Below are positions 22,490-31,351 of a DNA stretch of 43,594 bases, piece by piece. The position numbers and the translations under genes were made by a program. The stretch's first letter is position 1; each line of letters starts with the position of its first letter. Below the pieces are notes generated by a model. It did no database searches. It was not told where the DNA came from and worked only from the letters and a program-made list of their open reading frames with translations. This DNA comes from Candidatus Kaiserbacteria bacterium (lineage in GTDB: Bacteria; Patescibacteriota; Minisyncoccia; Phycocordibacterales; UBA918): positions 1 through 43,594 of the forward strand of contig JAGQMJ010000005.1 in the NCBI GenBank assembly GCA_020428685.1, in the 5' to 3' direction.

Positions 22490-23038
22490 ATGATTTTGGA
22501 TGTGTTTGGTAGAGTGTTCCGTAATGCTCGCTATACACAACTAACAATTGTAGTCGCATTCATCGTTTTGAGTGCGGCTCTTTTGTTGCCAAATACAAAT
22601 CTGATAGCTCAGATTTACAATTCTGATTCATTGTCTGTGGCAGGGAAGATGAGTTTTATTTTGGATATCTACGGCTCAATTTTCACCAACTTTACGACCT
22701 TGTCGGCCTTTACTACGATCACAACTTCGGTGTTGTTTGGTATTAATATTTCTTTACTTTTGTATTACATAAGACGAAGACAGTCCGCTGCCACTGGTAG
22801 GTCTGCGGAATGGTCTAGTCTAGGAGGAATAATTAGCGGTGTGTTTGGGGTAGGTTGCGCTGCTTGCGGCTCGGTTGTTTTGTCGGCACTTTTGACTACT
22901 TTTGGAGCTGGAGGTTTGATTGCTCTCTTGCCATTCCATGGTGCTGAATTTGGTATCTTAGGACTTTTGCTTTTGTCTGCGTCTATCTGGTACCTGACTA
23001 AAAGAATAAACGATCCTTTAATTTGTCCTATTTCCTAG
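22490..23038 (+). CDS. Four-TM protein with GCAACG motif, possible DsbA partner
   Basis: A 182-aa protein with TM helices at about 17-35, 66-92, 105-135 and 140-163. The third TM segment contains GVGCAACGSVVLSAL, with two Cys separated by two Ala inside the membrane, followed by a Gly/Leu-rich helix. It is joined to the DsbA-like gene by a 2-nt gap. The function is unknown; an intramembrane CxxC next to a DsbA protein suggests electron transfer to or from it, in the manner of DsbB/VKOR/CcdA, though it belongs to none of these by eye. Its stop overlaps the stop of the convergent mltG gene by 4 nt. Confidence 0.65.
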   Translation: MILDVFGRVFRNARYTQLTIVVAFIVLSAALLLPNTNLIAQIYNSDSLSVAGKMSFILDIYGSIFTNFTTLSAFTTITTSVLFGINISLLLYYIRRRQSAATGRSAEWSSLGGIISGVFGVGCAACGSVVLSALLTTFGAGGLIALLPFHGAEFGILGLLLLSASIWYLTKRINDPLICPIS

Positions 23039-24042
23039 CTGCCTCGCCCGTAGATAGTTTTGAGTTTTGCTACGTGTTCTTCGTAGTCTTTTGAGCAGTG
23101 ATAGGCTTTATCTGAAGTGTGAAAGTAGAATAGGCACTCTGTAACAATCGGATTCAAAGCGGCCAGGATGGACTCTGCGGAAGGGTTTGCGATTGGAGCT
23201 GGAGGTAAGCCTTTGTATTTGTAGGTGTTAAAAGGTGACTCGATAAACTTGTCTTTCGACTTTACTATTGGCCACCAGCGGGGCTCGTATTTGTTGCTGC
23301 CTTTTGCGTACTGCAAGGTAGCGTCTAGCTGTAGCGGCATATCGATAAAAATTCTGTTCCAGATAACGCCAGAGATTTCACGCATGTTATTGAAATCACT
23401 TGCTTCGCGTTCCAGTAAAGAGGCGATTATTAGAGCATCTTCCAGCGGGACTTGCAGAGCAACTTCTTCAGTGTATCTAGTCAAAACCTCAGACTCAAAA
23501 CTCTCGTTGATTACATTTTTGATGTCTTCTGGAGTGGCTCCTACATGGGCCACATACTGACCAGGGTAGTATTTTCCCTCACTCAAAATCGGGTCTGAAG
23601 CGTCAACAATTCGCTTGAATTCAACCACTTGCTCATTGTCCCACTTTAGGATTTTAGCAATGTTGTTGCTGATTTCTTCCTTTCTCTCACCTGGCCAAAT
23701 TACAATGATGCGACTGACGGGAGAAGCTAGATTCTGGTACCAGTTTTTGCTGGCAAAAACAGAGGCAACTTGATTCCACCAATTATCTCTAGAGTCTGAT
23801 GCTGAGGCGATAGTGTTGTAGAAGTAGCTGTCCGCTACTGGACTAGGTGTGATAGTCTTTGCGATTGGGTTTACTCCGACCGGGAATGGTTCGATTAGAC
23901 TTTCTGCCTGTGGAGCTTTGAATGAGTTTACAAAAATATGACTTTTTGATTCAAGTAACATGATGATGCCAGTCGCTGTAGCGATTGATAGGATTATGGC
24001 CAGGCTGTAAATCAGGCGGATGAGGTTATTACGGGAAATCAT
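23035..24042 (-). CDS. mltG: Endolytic murein transglycosylase MltG (YceG-like)
   Basis: 335 aa from the ATG complementary to 24040-24042. I prefer this to 24063 because a -10-like TAATAT (complement of 24050-24055) lies between the two. N-terminal TM anchor (about residues 9-30), LysM-like middle part, then the catalytic YceG domain with ASLLEREAS (E211 as the catalytic glutamate) and GVIWNR, DATLQYAKG and the C-terminal YHCSKDYEEHVA. It cleaves nascent peptidoglycan strands and sets glycan length. The last four nt overlap the convergent CAAC-protein gene. Confidence 0.9.
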   Translation of the reverse strand: MISRNNLIRLIYSLAIILSIATATGIIMLLESKSHIFVNSFKAPQAESLIEPFPVGVNPIAKTITPSPVADSYFYNTIASASDSRDNWWNQVASVFASKNWYQNLASPVSRIIVIWPGERKEEISNNIAKILKWDNEQVVEFKRIVDASDPILSEGKYYPGQYVAHVGATPEDIKNVINESFESEVLTRYTEEVALQVPLEDALIIASLLEREASDFNNMREISGVIWNRIFIDMPLQLDATLQYAKGSNKYEPRWWPIVKSKDKFIESPFNTYKYKGLPPAPIANPSAESILAALNPIVTECLFYFHTSDKAYHCSKDYEEHVAKLKTIYGRGS

Positions 24043-24049
24043 TTTGGGT

Positions 24050-24055
24050 ATATTA
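24050..24055 (-). promoter_or_regulatory. -10-like TAATAT of mltG
   Basis: Read on the minus strand, TAATAT ends 7 nt before the ATG at 24042, giving a leaderless message. Confidence 0.45.
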
Positions 24056-24100
24056 TGACACATTTACCTGGATTTTAGATGAAAAACTGGGATAAAGGAG

Positions 24101-24106
24101 TATAAT
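24101..24106 (+). promoter_or_regulatory. -10 box TATAAT of the 206-aa secreted-protein gene
   Basis: Consensus TATAAT ends 8 nt before ATG 24115, so the message is leaderless. Confidence 0.65.
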
Positions 24107-24114
24107 TATTCTAT

Positions 24115-24735
24115 ATGAAATACGCAGCAGCAATAAGTATCGTCGCAGTTATTATCGCAATCTTTGCATACAACACAGTTTTTGCTCCGCCACATGATGA
24201 TGTGGTGGCAGTGCAGTCTGGAGAAGAAATGGCTTCAGAAGATGAGGTGGGTAAGGTTGAGCCGAGTAAACTTTCTGGTTATGGAACTTTAGCTAGTTTG
24301 AGAGAGTTTTCGGATGATTTGGAATGTAATATTTCTTATCAGCCAAGTGAATTAGAGTCAGTGGTTACGGGTACATATTTTGTGAGCGACGGAAGAATCA
24401 GAGGTGATTTTTTGACCAAATCTCCTGAGTTTGGTGGCGAGATTTTGTCTTCGGTGATTATTGAAGGTGATTACTTTTACGCTTGGTCAGAGATAGAAGG
24501 TAAGTCATATGGTGTAAAAATGGAGGTAGAGGCAATGAACAACACTGATTTCGAAAATAATGAACCAGTACCGATGGATTCTGAAGTTCGATACAATTGC
24601 GCGCCTTGGGAAAACATAGATAATAGTGTTTTCAATCCGCCAAGTGAAGTTTTATTCCGTGACGTGAATGACTTGATGCCAGCTGGAATGGAGTACGGAA
24701 CAGTGTACGAAGAAGAATTGAATTTACAGTTTTAG
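24115..24735 (+). CDS. Exported protein of unknown function
   Basis: A 206-aa protein. N-terminal hydrophobic segment (about residues 3-22) as signal anchor, acidic linker (EEMASEDEVGKVEPSK), then a beta-rich domain with LECNISYQ, GTYFVSDGRIRGDFL, SVIIEGDYFYAWSE and RYNCAPWENID; the two Cys could pair. The pattern of strands describing a scored variable with repeated display words is common in exported candidate-phyla proteins of unknown role. It is expressed alone and ends at a bidirectional terminator. Confidence 0.65.
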   Translation: MKYAAAISIVAVIIAIFAYNTVFAPPHDDVVAVQSGEEMASEDEVGKVEPSKLSGYGTLASLREFSDDLECNISYQPSELESVVTGTYFVSDGRIRGDFLTKSPEFGGEILSSVIIEGDYFYAWSEIEGKSYGVKMEVEAMNNTDFENNEPVPMDSEVRYNCAPWENIDNSVFNPPSEVLFRDVNDLMPAGMEYGTVYEEELNLQF

Positions 24736-24750
24736 TTGGGGTGGGGATTG

Positions 24751-24783
24751 TTAAAGGGCGGGGCCGAAGGCCCCGCCCTTTAA
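24751..24783. terminator. Bidirectional terminator, 15-bp stem
   Basis: TTAAAGGGCGGGGCC (24751-24765), loop GAA, GGCCCCGCCCTTTAA (24769-24783). A perfect stem with A/T ends between two convergent genes; the loop is a C(GAA)G mini-loop. Confidence 0.88.
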
Positions 24784-24792
24784 TAATCGCAT

Positions 24793-25146
24793 TTAAATAA
24801 GCCTCGACAGAAGAAGTGCAATCAAAACAATCGTCAAAAATAATCCCGCTAATAGAACTGCACCAGCTGCCATATCCTTACTTCTTCCGATAGAATCGTG
24901 AAGTTCTGGATGTAGTTGATCCAAGGCGATCTCTAGTGCCGAATTTTGCAGCTCAGTAATAAGAATCAAAAACCAGCCAAGCAAGATAAACAAAAACTCA
25001 AAAAGTGATAATGGAGAATAGATTGCAAAGACAATAAAAGCTACGACTAACCCTAAATAAACTTGAGTTCTAAAACCAAAGTCATTGCCAGTGGCATAAG
25101 TGATGCCTCGAACTGCATGTGGAAATCGGTTGAAATACTTTTTCAT
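24793..25146 (-). CDS. dgkA: Diacylglycerol/undecaprenol kinase (DgkA family)
   Basis: A 117-aa protein with three TM helices: helix 1 at about 28-45, helix 2 at about 47-65 and helix 3 at about 93-115. Family residues include ELQNSALEIALD (E65, E72) and GRSKDMAAGAVLL (D91) of the DgkA active site. It phosphorylates undecaprenol or diacylglycerol, probably recycling the lipid carrier for the cell wall. It is the last gene of a three-gene minus-strand operon, 3 nt after the methyltransferase. Confidence 0.92.
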   Translation of the reverse strand: MKKYFNRFPHAVRGITYATGNDFGFRTQVYLGLVVAFIVFAIYSPLSLFEFLFILLGWFLILITELQNSALEIALDQLHPELHDSIGRSKDMAAGAVLLAGLFLTIVLIALLLSRLI

Positions 25147-25149
25147 AGA

Positions 25150-25893
25150 TTAAATATTTTTATCGTAATCTTTTTCTGCGTAGATAGAAATGGTGCGGCG
25201 CTTTCTGGCTCGGCCTTTAAAGGCGTGCTTATGTGAGCGGTAAATTTTTCGCACAATAAATTTTTCTGATAGAAATGCAACTAGCTCCTCCTCACTGTAG
25301 ACATATTCCGCTACTCCCATAACAGGGTGAATGTAGCTTCCTTCTTCTGTGCCCGGTCTTTCAGATATTAGGCGTGCAGTATGAAGATCTTTATCCTTCA
25401 GGAAAGTTTTCATAAACAAGTATCCTCCAGGCACTAAGGTGCGATGTAGCTCGTCACGGAGCTGTTCTCGGCCTTTAGCGTCAAGGAAGTGTGATGTCAT
25501 CATGTCTAGTGCGAGAGATTGTGATGAGTCTTCGACTGGTATTTTGTCGGCAGCCGTACGCACATCGTATTCGATTTCTAGTTTCTCTGAAGCTGCTTTT
25601 GCTTGGCTGATGGCAGCCGAAGAAATGTCGAAACCAACTCCTTTCATTTCAAATTCATTAGCCAGGAATATCAAGTTACGACCATTGCCACAACCGGCAT
25701 CGATGGCGCTGGCTGGGGGAGTCAGCAAGTCTGTGCGCTCACGCCGAATCAGCCAGCGCGTGAATTTCGCTAAGTCCTCACTTTCTTTGGTTGAAAGCTT
25801 TAGGTGGGTAGGGTTGTTGTATTCCTGATCCCAAAAAGTAGTGCCGTGTACTTGGCGCTTTTTCTTTCTAACAAAATTTGGCTTCATTGGCAT
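25150..25893 (-). CDS. Class I SAM-dependent methyltransferase
   Basis: 247 aa. The N-terminus is very basic (KPNFVRKKKRQVHG). Methyltransferase core: AIDAGCGNGRNLIFLA (63-78), VGFDISSAAISQA (second strand), VRTAADKIPVEDSSQSLALD (motif III/IV), LVPGGYLFMKTF (post-motif). The C-terminus is again basic (KHAFKGRARKRRTI). The basic ends suggest a nucleic acid or membrane target, but the SAM-binding core is of the small-molecule type. It lies between the P-type ATPase (12 nt) and dgkA (3 nt) in one operon. Start 25893 or the internal ATG 25887. Confidence 0.83.
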   Translation of the reverse strand: MPMKPNFVRKKKRQVHGTTFWDQEYNNPTHLKLSTKESEDLAKFTRWLIRRERTDLLTPPASAIDAGCGNGRNLIFLANEFEMKGVGFDISSAAISQAKAASEKLEIEYDVRTAADKIPVEDSSQSLALDMMTSHFLDAKGREQLRDELHRTLVPGGYLFMKTFLKDKDLHTARLISERPGTEEGSYIHPVMGVAEYVYSEEELVAFLSEKFIVRKIYRSHKHAFKGRARKRRTISIYAEKDYDKNI

Positions 25894-25905
25894 AGTTGTA
25901 TGAGG

Positions 25906-28578
25906 CTATGATACTTTTGGCTTCTTGTCCACTGATTTTACAATAAAGGCATTAGCAAACCACTTAGCAGCCTCAACCACAGCGATATTTACAATGCTCC
26001 AAAGAGCCACAAATCCAATCCAGAAAAGTGATAATGACTCAACTTCAAAGGTTGATTTGAGGAAGGGAATTGAGAAAGTGGCCACCATCATAATCATTCC
26101 TATGACTACGCCAGCAATCAAAAGTCTGTTCTCGGTTAGGGAGTATTTGAATATTGGTCGAGTGAGGTCACGGAATGAAAAGGCAATAAATAGGGTGTAA
26201 GTTCCGAAGCTGGCAAACAAAATACTACGTGCTAGTTCAACTGGTACGTTGTATTTTAGTAATCCTAGGTACATCATTACTAGCATGAGTGAAACTGTGA
26301 TGCCGATGAAGATGGTTAGAAATAAAACTCTAGGATCAAAAAATTCCTTACTGGTGGATTCGCTTTCTCTCATGTGTTGACGGTCAAAGGCAAAAGCGAT
26401 GGCCGGCAAACTTCCAGTGAAGAGGTTGACCCAAATAATCTGCACTGCGGTCAGAGGTAGAGCTACGCCGGCAATGATGGCTCCACCGATAAGGAAGAGT
26501 TCATCAAGAGCGTTGGACATCAGGTAGACAAACATTTTTTTAATGTTGGCTAAAATCTGTTTACCTTCCTCAATGGTGGCCACGATGGTCTTGAAGTTGT
26601 TGTCGAGCAAAATCAAGTCCGCTACGCTCTTTGCTACGTCGCTACCAGAACCGACTGCAATACCGATGTTGGCGGCTTTGAGTGATGGGGCGTCGTTGAC
26701 TCCATCTCCCGTCATGGCGACTATCTCGCCTTGTGACTGGTGTAGGCGGGTGATACGAAGCTTATCTTCTGGAGTAACCCGAGCAAAGATGTGAATTCTG
26801 TCGAGAATTTTTATCAAATCCTCGTCACTCAATTGCTGAAGCTGTTTACCAGTGAGGACATTGGTCTTGTCTACCTGCCAGCCAATCTCTCTGGCTACTG
26901 CAAGGGCGGTACCGGGTAAGTCACCAGTAGCCATGATAACTCTAGTGCCGTAAGACTGGATGCGCTTGAGAGCGGCCGGTACTTCCTCTCTGATTGGGTC
27001 ATGAAAACTGAGTACCCCTAAAAAGGTGAGATTTGTGACGTGGTCTGTCGTCATTGAGGCCGGCTCCACGTGTGGTGTCAGGAGAGCGACACCAAGGACA
27101 CGCCGGCCATACTCACTATGAGAATTCACTGCTTGCTGCAGCTTGTCTTTTGATTCTTGGTCCAAGTAAGAAAGAGATAAAAGAATATCAGGCGCGCCCA
27201 TGACCACGTGTGGGTCTTCAAATTGACTTAATCCAGATGGTAAGTAGTGACTCGGGATGCGTACTACTGAATACTTGTACTTTGAACTAAAAGGGATTCT
27301 GATTTGGATGTCGGCTCGTTCAGCGACGGTCTGAAGTATATTGTGCTTGCCGGCAGCTTTGACGATATTGGTTTCTAGGTCGGAGCCAGCCATGACCCAG
27401 TTTTCATAATCTTCTTCTGGATTTTCAATCATTACATCAGCGGCACAGCGAGCCACGGTCAGGATTTCTCTTTGTTCATGATTGAAATTGTCGCTGTGGT
27501 TGGATGGGGTAAAATTTGCGTCTATTAGCTGGGCTGTGGTGTCTATGTCGACCAAGCGCATATCGGCTTGAGTCAGGGTGCCGGTCTTGTCGGTGATGAT
27601 GATGGAAGTGGAGCCAAGAGTTTCGGATGCTGTCAGACTGCGCATGATGCCTTTTTTCTTGGCGATTCTCTCGACCCCAATAGCCAAAATAGCCGTCAAT
27701 CCAATCGGTAACGCTTCAGGAACTGAGCCTACCAAAACAGCGATAGAGATAAGGAGCATTTCATAGAGTTCTTGGCCCTGCATAATGCCGATGATAAATA
27801 TACCTATAACAGCCAGTGTAGTAATAACAATAATTACCCAGGTAAGAGTAGTGAGGGCTTTTTGAAGGGGGGTTTGTTCGGACTTGGTGTCTGCGACCAG
27901 TCTGGCAAGTTTGCCGATTTCGGTGTCGTACCCAGTAGCTGTCACCACAGCATAAGCGGAGCCGTCTATACCAAGCGTGCCGGCAAAGACCATGTTGGTC
28001 CTGTCTGGTAGTCCGGCTGTCTCTGAAAGCGGGCCAGTTTCTTTTTCTACTGGCAATGATTCTCCGGTCAGAATAGACTCATCGGCTGTGAAGCTGATTT
28101 CTTTAATGATTCTAGCGTCAGCGGTGATACGTGAGCCGTGAGTAATATGAATGATATCTCCTGGCACTAAAAGCCTAGGGTCGATTTCTAGCTCATGTCC
28201 ATCGCGGATGACTCTGGTGCGATGAGTAATATATGAACGCAAGTCAGTGATGGCTTTTTCTGCTTTGAATTCTTGTACAAAGCCGAGAATCGCATTGACT
28301 ATCACAGCAAAGGCAATAATGATCGTGTCCAACCATTCTTGGAGCGATGCAGTGATAACGACTGCAATACAGAGAATTATGATTAGTGGGCTGGTGAATT
28401 GCCTCAGAAATATGGAGAGAGCAGTCTTTTCCTTGGTAGATTCAAAAATATTCTCACCTGAAATTTTGATGCGTTTACCAGCTTCTTCCTCAGTGATTCC
28501 TTTGGAAAGATTGGTATTCAGTTGTTTGGTGATGGTTTCTAGATTGTCTGACCAAGGGTGATGAGGTTTTTCGTACAT
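25906..28578 (-). CDS. P-type cation-transporting ATPase (P2-like)
   Basis: 890 aa, full length. N-terminal cation-ATPase domain; TGES (171-174) of the A-domain; M4 motif VPEALP (286-291); phosphorylation site D330 in DKTGTLT; N-domain; TGDGVNDAP (623-631) of the P-domain; C-terminal M5-M10. The M6 segment reads WVNLFTGSLPA where Ca2+ pumps have N-x-x-T-D-G-x-P; the Asp that binds Ca2+ is Gly here, so a classical SERCA-type site is unlikely and the ion (Ca, Mn, Mg, H or Na) is open. It heads an operon with a methyltransferase and dgkA. Confidence 0.9.
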   Translation of the reverse strand: MYEKPHHPWSDNLETITKQLNTNLSKGITEEEAGKRIKISGENIFESTKEKTALSIFLRQFTSPLIIILCIAVVITASLQEWLDTIIIAFAVIVNAILGFVQEFKAEKAITDLRSYITHRTRVIRDGHELEIDPRLLVPGDIIHITHGSRITADARIIKEISFTADESILTGESLPVEKETGPLSETAGLPDRTNMVFAGTLGIDGSAYAVVTATGYDTEIGKLARLVADTKSEQTPLQKALTTLTWVIIVITTLAVIGIFIIGIMQGQELYEMLLISIAVLVGSVPEALPIGLTAILAIGVERIAKKKGIMRSLTASETLGSTSIIITDKTGTLTQADMRLVDIDTTAQLIDANFTPSNHSDNFNHEQREILTVARCAADVMIENPEEDYENWVMAGSDLETNIVKAAGKHNILQTVAERADIQIRIPFSSKYKYSVVRIPSHYLPSGLSQFEDPHVVMGAPDILLSLSYLDQESKDKLQQAVNSHSEYGRRVLGVALLTPHVEPASMTTDHVTNLTFLGVLSFHDPIREEVPAALKRIQSYGTRVIMATGDLPGTALAVAREIGWQVDKTNVLTGKQLQQLSDEDLIKILDRIHIFARVTPEDKLRITRLHQSQGEIVAMTGDGVNDAPSLKAANIGIAVGSGSDVAKSVADLILLDNNFKTIVATIEEGKQILANIKKMFVYLMSNALDELFLIGGAIIAGVALPLTAVQIIWVNLFTGSLPAIAFAFDRQHMRESESTSKEFFDPRVLFLTIFIGITVSLMLVMMYLGLLKYNVPVELARSILFASFGTYTLFIAFSFRDLTRPIFKYSLTENRLLIAGVVIGMIMMVATFSIPFLKSTFEVESLSLFWIGFVALWSIVNIAVVEAAKWFANAFIVKSVDKKPKVS

Positions 28579-28584
28579 TCTTTA

Positions 28585-28590
28585 AGTGTA
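28585..28590 (-). promoter_or_regulatory. -10 box TACACT of the P-type ATPase operon
   Basis: Read on the minus strand, TACACT ends 6 nt before the ATG at 28578. Leaderless start of the ATPase, methyltransferase and dgkA operon. Confidence 0.5.
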
Positions 28591-28650
28591 ACAAACAAAT
28601 GTTTGTCTAGGTTTAATCACTGTGGGTGAATATGATAAACTGTCATACAT

Positions 28651-29313
28651 ATGAAAAATCCATGGGTAATTATCGGTGTTATCACCGTAGTGTTGTTTGG
28701 AGGGGCGATTGTTTACTCCAATTACGCAGCTGAACAAAATAATGAAGGGGTAGAGATTTTGGAACACGTAAAAGGAAATGAGGAGGCGACAGTGACTTTG
28801 ACTGAGTATAGTGATTTTCAGTGTCCGGCCTGTGCTTCTTTCCAGCCAGTTTTAAATGGTGTACTAGAGGAATACGGAGACAATCTACGCTTTGAATACA
28901 AGCATTTCCCATTGCCAATTCACAACTATGCAATGCCAGCAGCGGTAGCAGCAGAAGCAGCAGCACAGCAAGGTAAATTCTTCGAGTATCACGACGCTTT
29001 ATTTGCCAATCAACAAGCTTGGTCAAATTCAAATACTGCCAACGCTCTATTTATTAAGTACGCTGAAGAATTAGATTTGGACATGGATTTATTCCGTCGA
29101 CACATGAATGCTTCTGTCTTGCGCGACAAAGTGCGTGACAGTGTAGGAGAGGGTCGTGCACTAAAGCTGACCGGTACCCCAACATTTTTCCTCAACGGAG
29201 AACGAATGGAGTTTGATTCTTTCCCAGCATTTATTGAGCAGATTGCTCTAGCGGTCGACCCATCTTCTGCATCCACCACCAAGCCAGCCTCAAATGTAAA
29301 GTTTGGGATTTAA
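28651..29313 (+). CDS. DsbA-family thiol oxidoreductase (membrane-anchored)
   Basis: A 220-aa protein: a short N-terminal TM anchor (about residues 5-23), then a DsbA/thioredoxin-fold domain with DFQCPACASF (C58-P-A-C61), KHFPLPIHNYAMPAA, the helix with FFEYHDALFANQ and the cis-Pro loop LTGTPTFFLNGE. This is the second DsbA-like gene of the window, with CPAC against CPFC in the other, so the two may differ in redox potential. It is followed after 3 nt by an ATP-grasp gene. Confidence 0.9.
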   Translation: MKNPWVIIGVITVVLFGGAIVYSNYAAEQNNEGVEILEHVKGNEEATVTLTEYSDFQCPACASFQPVLNGVLEEYGDNLRFEYKHFPLPIHNYAMPAAVAAEAAAQQGKFFEYHDALFANQQAWSNSNTANALFIKYAEELDLDMDLFRRHMNASVLRDKVRDSVGEGRALKLTGTPTFFLNGERMEFDSFPAFIEQIALAVDPSSASTTKPASNVKFGI

Positions 29314-29316
29314 GAT

Positions 29317-30216
29317 ATGGTAGAAAAGATTATTGTTCTAAATGCTGGAAGTTCGGAAAATGAAGTGGTGTTAAAAGAAGATATTAATGAAGCTTGCAGT
29401 GGTGCATACAAAGTCGATTTTATAAACTCCAATGATTTGTGGATAGAAGTTAAGTCAGGCAAGGTGGAGATTGTTTCACCGCGTGGATGCATCGATTACA
29501 AAAAAGCTTTCTTTTTTGTCAGGTTAAGAAGAAAAGACTCTGCGCTAGTAGCGCTCATTTGTCATATACTAAAACTTGCCAAGGTTGGGTTTAGTGATAA
29601 AAGTAACGAATTCCACTCTGATTTTGCAGAAAAATCTTTCGCTATTCCAAGATTAGCTATGAACGGTTTCTCTGTTCCTGACACAATTATTTCTTCACAC
29701 AAATCTTTAGTAAAAAATATTCAGTCTTTGGAAAAAGCTTTTTGTTATCCGTGCGTTGTTAAAGGGAAAGGTGATAGAGGTGAGAGTGTTGAGCTTGCAG
29801 GTAACAGACAAGAGCTGCTTGATTTTGCAGAAAGAGCAAATAGTAAAGAGTCAGCACTAATTACAATACAGGAAGTAGTTGAAAATTCTTATGATGTTAG
29901 AGCTCTTTTTGTTGGGGATGAATTTTTAGGTGCAATTCGAAGAACAAGGTCTTCTGAAGAGCCATTACTGAATAATGTTTCTCACGGTGCTAGCGTTGAG
30001 GTTGACGAGATGAGTTTTGAAGAAATTGAATTGTGTCGAAGAGTTGTAAGGATTGGTTACATTGATTTGTGTGGAATAGATTTTATGAGAACTCCAAAAG
30101 GCTTGGTTTTTATAGAGTTGAATAGAGCTCCGCAATTAGGTGGTATTCGTAGTGCTATACCAAACTTATCTGTTGGTCGAGGTTTACTGTCTTTAATTAG
30201 AAAAGTAGGCACTTAA
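29317..30216 (+). CDS. ATP-grasp ligase, RimK-like
   Basis: A 299-aa protein with the three-part ATP-grasp fold: an N-terminal pre-ATP domain to about 105, then PCVVKGKGDRGESVEL (nucleotide-binding Lys and Gly-rich loop, about residues 145-160), ITIQEVVENSYDVRALFVG, and the metal-binding LCGIDFMRTPKG plus FIELNRAPQLGGI (E-x-N). The family is closest to RimK/glutathione-synthetase-like carboxylate-amine ligases, which form an amide bond using ATP through an acyl phosphate. It lies 3 nt after a DsbA-like gene, and its last 24 nt overlap the 3' end of the convergent ATP-grasp gene. Confidence 0.82.
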   Translation: MVEKIIVLNAGSSENEVVLKEDINEACSGAYKVDFINSNDLWIEVKSGKVEIVSPRGCIDYKKAFFFVRLRRKDSALVALICHILKLAKVGFSDKSNEFHSDFAEKSFAIPRLAMNGFSVPDTIISSHKSLVKNIQSLEKAFCYPCVVKGKGDRGESVELAGNRQELLDFAERANSKESALITIQEVVENSYDVRALFVGDEFLGAIRRTRSSEEPLLNNVSHGASVEVDEMSFEEIELCRRVVRIGYIDLCGIDFMRTPKGLVFIELNRAPQLGGIRSAIPNLSVGRGLLSLIRKVGT

Positions 30217-31155
30217 AGTGTCTTCCCACATTTTTTTAATTTCGTTATACCCGTTAAACTTATTAACGATGTATGAAAAAGCTGGGTTTGAGTTAATTTC
30301 AATGATTTTGAATGTGTCTGGATTGTTTATATCTGTAGCAAAAATATCTATCCCCATTACAGACGAGGACAGGTCTTTTCCGAGATTACTGGTCCATGTT
30401 TTTACTGCTTCTGGTATATTGTCGTTAAAATATATCTCATTAACAGACTCACCGTGAGTGATTTTGGTTATATGTGTCTTAACATTGTGTCCTTCTTCCA
30501 GTATTGACTCGATGTCTATGCCTTTATTAACAAGCTCTTTTTGCAAGAAATCATTATCTGATAGGTGTGAAGCTTGTTCTGAAAGCAATTTTTCAACGCT
30601 ACTATATCCGTCACCAGTAATCACGTTTAAGCTCTTTGAGTGTACAACTTGTACACTGTTGTTGACATACAGTATTCTGTATTCTTTATCCTCAATTATT
30701 GGTTGTACACAAAAATCGCAATTTTCCTCGTATCTGGCCGTCGCTTCTTTGATTAGCTGGCTCAGAGTGTCGATGTATTTTATATCCTTACCTTTCATTC
30801 CGTCGTTTGGTTTAATTATGATAGGGAAATCAAACGAGAGGTTTTCTAGATCAGATATGATTTCATTCAACGTTAAATTACTGACAGTGTAGTCGTGAGA
30901 CTTAACAAATGAGTACCCGAGCTCTTTAAGTAATTTGCCTGACTGAATCTTATTCTTGAATAGTGCTGTGTGCCATCTGCGGTTGTCTGGATAGTATCCG
31001 TAACTTCCAGCGTTAGCAATGTAGAATTTGTTGTTTTTCGAAATATTTAGCGTAAGGCGATTCTTCTTAGAGGTTACTTCAGATACGTTGTAGCCTAGTT
31101 CTCCAGCAATCTTTTTTAGTAGATTGCTATCATTGAATTTATTTTCATTAATCAT
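30193..31155 (-). CDS. ATP-grasp ligase, cyanophycin-synthetase/RimK-like
   Basis: 320 aa. N-terminal domain to about 115; FPIIIKPNDGMKGKDIKYI (nucleotide-binding Lys and Gly-rich loop), FCVQPIIEDKEYRILYV, a lid region with VITGDGYSSVEKLLSEQ (the S-V-E-L-L-type segment seen in cyanophycin synthetase/GshF-type ATP-grasp enzymes), VMGIDIFATDI and FKIIEINSNPAF (metal-binding E-x-N). It is AT-rich and unlike the first ATP-grasp gene in sequence. Convergent, with the two stop ends overlapping by 24 nt, so transcription of the two genes may interfere. Confidence 0.82.
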   Translation of the reverse strand: MINENKFNDSNLLKKIAGELGYNVSEVTSKKNRLTLNISKNNKFYIANAGSYGYYPDNRRWHTALFKNKIQSGKLLKELGYSFVKSHDYTVSNLTLNEIISDLENLSFDFPIIIKPNDGMKGKDIKYIDTLSQLIKEATARYEENCDFCVQPIIEDKEYRILYVNNSVQVVHSKSLNVITGDGYSSVEKLLSEQASHLSDNDFLQKELVNKGIDIESILEEGHNVKTHITKITHGESVNEIYFNDNIPEAVKTWTSNLGKDLSSSVMGIDIFATDINNPDTFKIIEINSNPAFSYIVNKFNGYNEIKKMWEDTLSAYFSN

Positions 31156-31351
31156 GTAGAATTTATTAGACCGTCATCCTAGTCTATCTGATTTGATAAG
31201 TCAAAGTTGTCAAGAGTTGATTTTAACAACATGTGTGTTGCAGCGAGCTTTTTTTGTTTTTTCATTGTATGCTTTCGATTGTCTGAATATGGGTAGAAAG
31301 TATGCAGTCATGTCATGTGCTGTTTTTTAATTTAAATTCACCTTAGGGTTT

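Noticed and set aside
31156-31351. A precursor peptide gene between the ATP-grasp genes
   Set aside because: Only a chance ATG-led frame of about 21 codons with no promoter spacing, no conserved core-like repeats and no ribosome site was seen.
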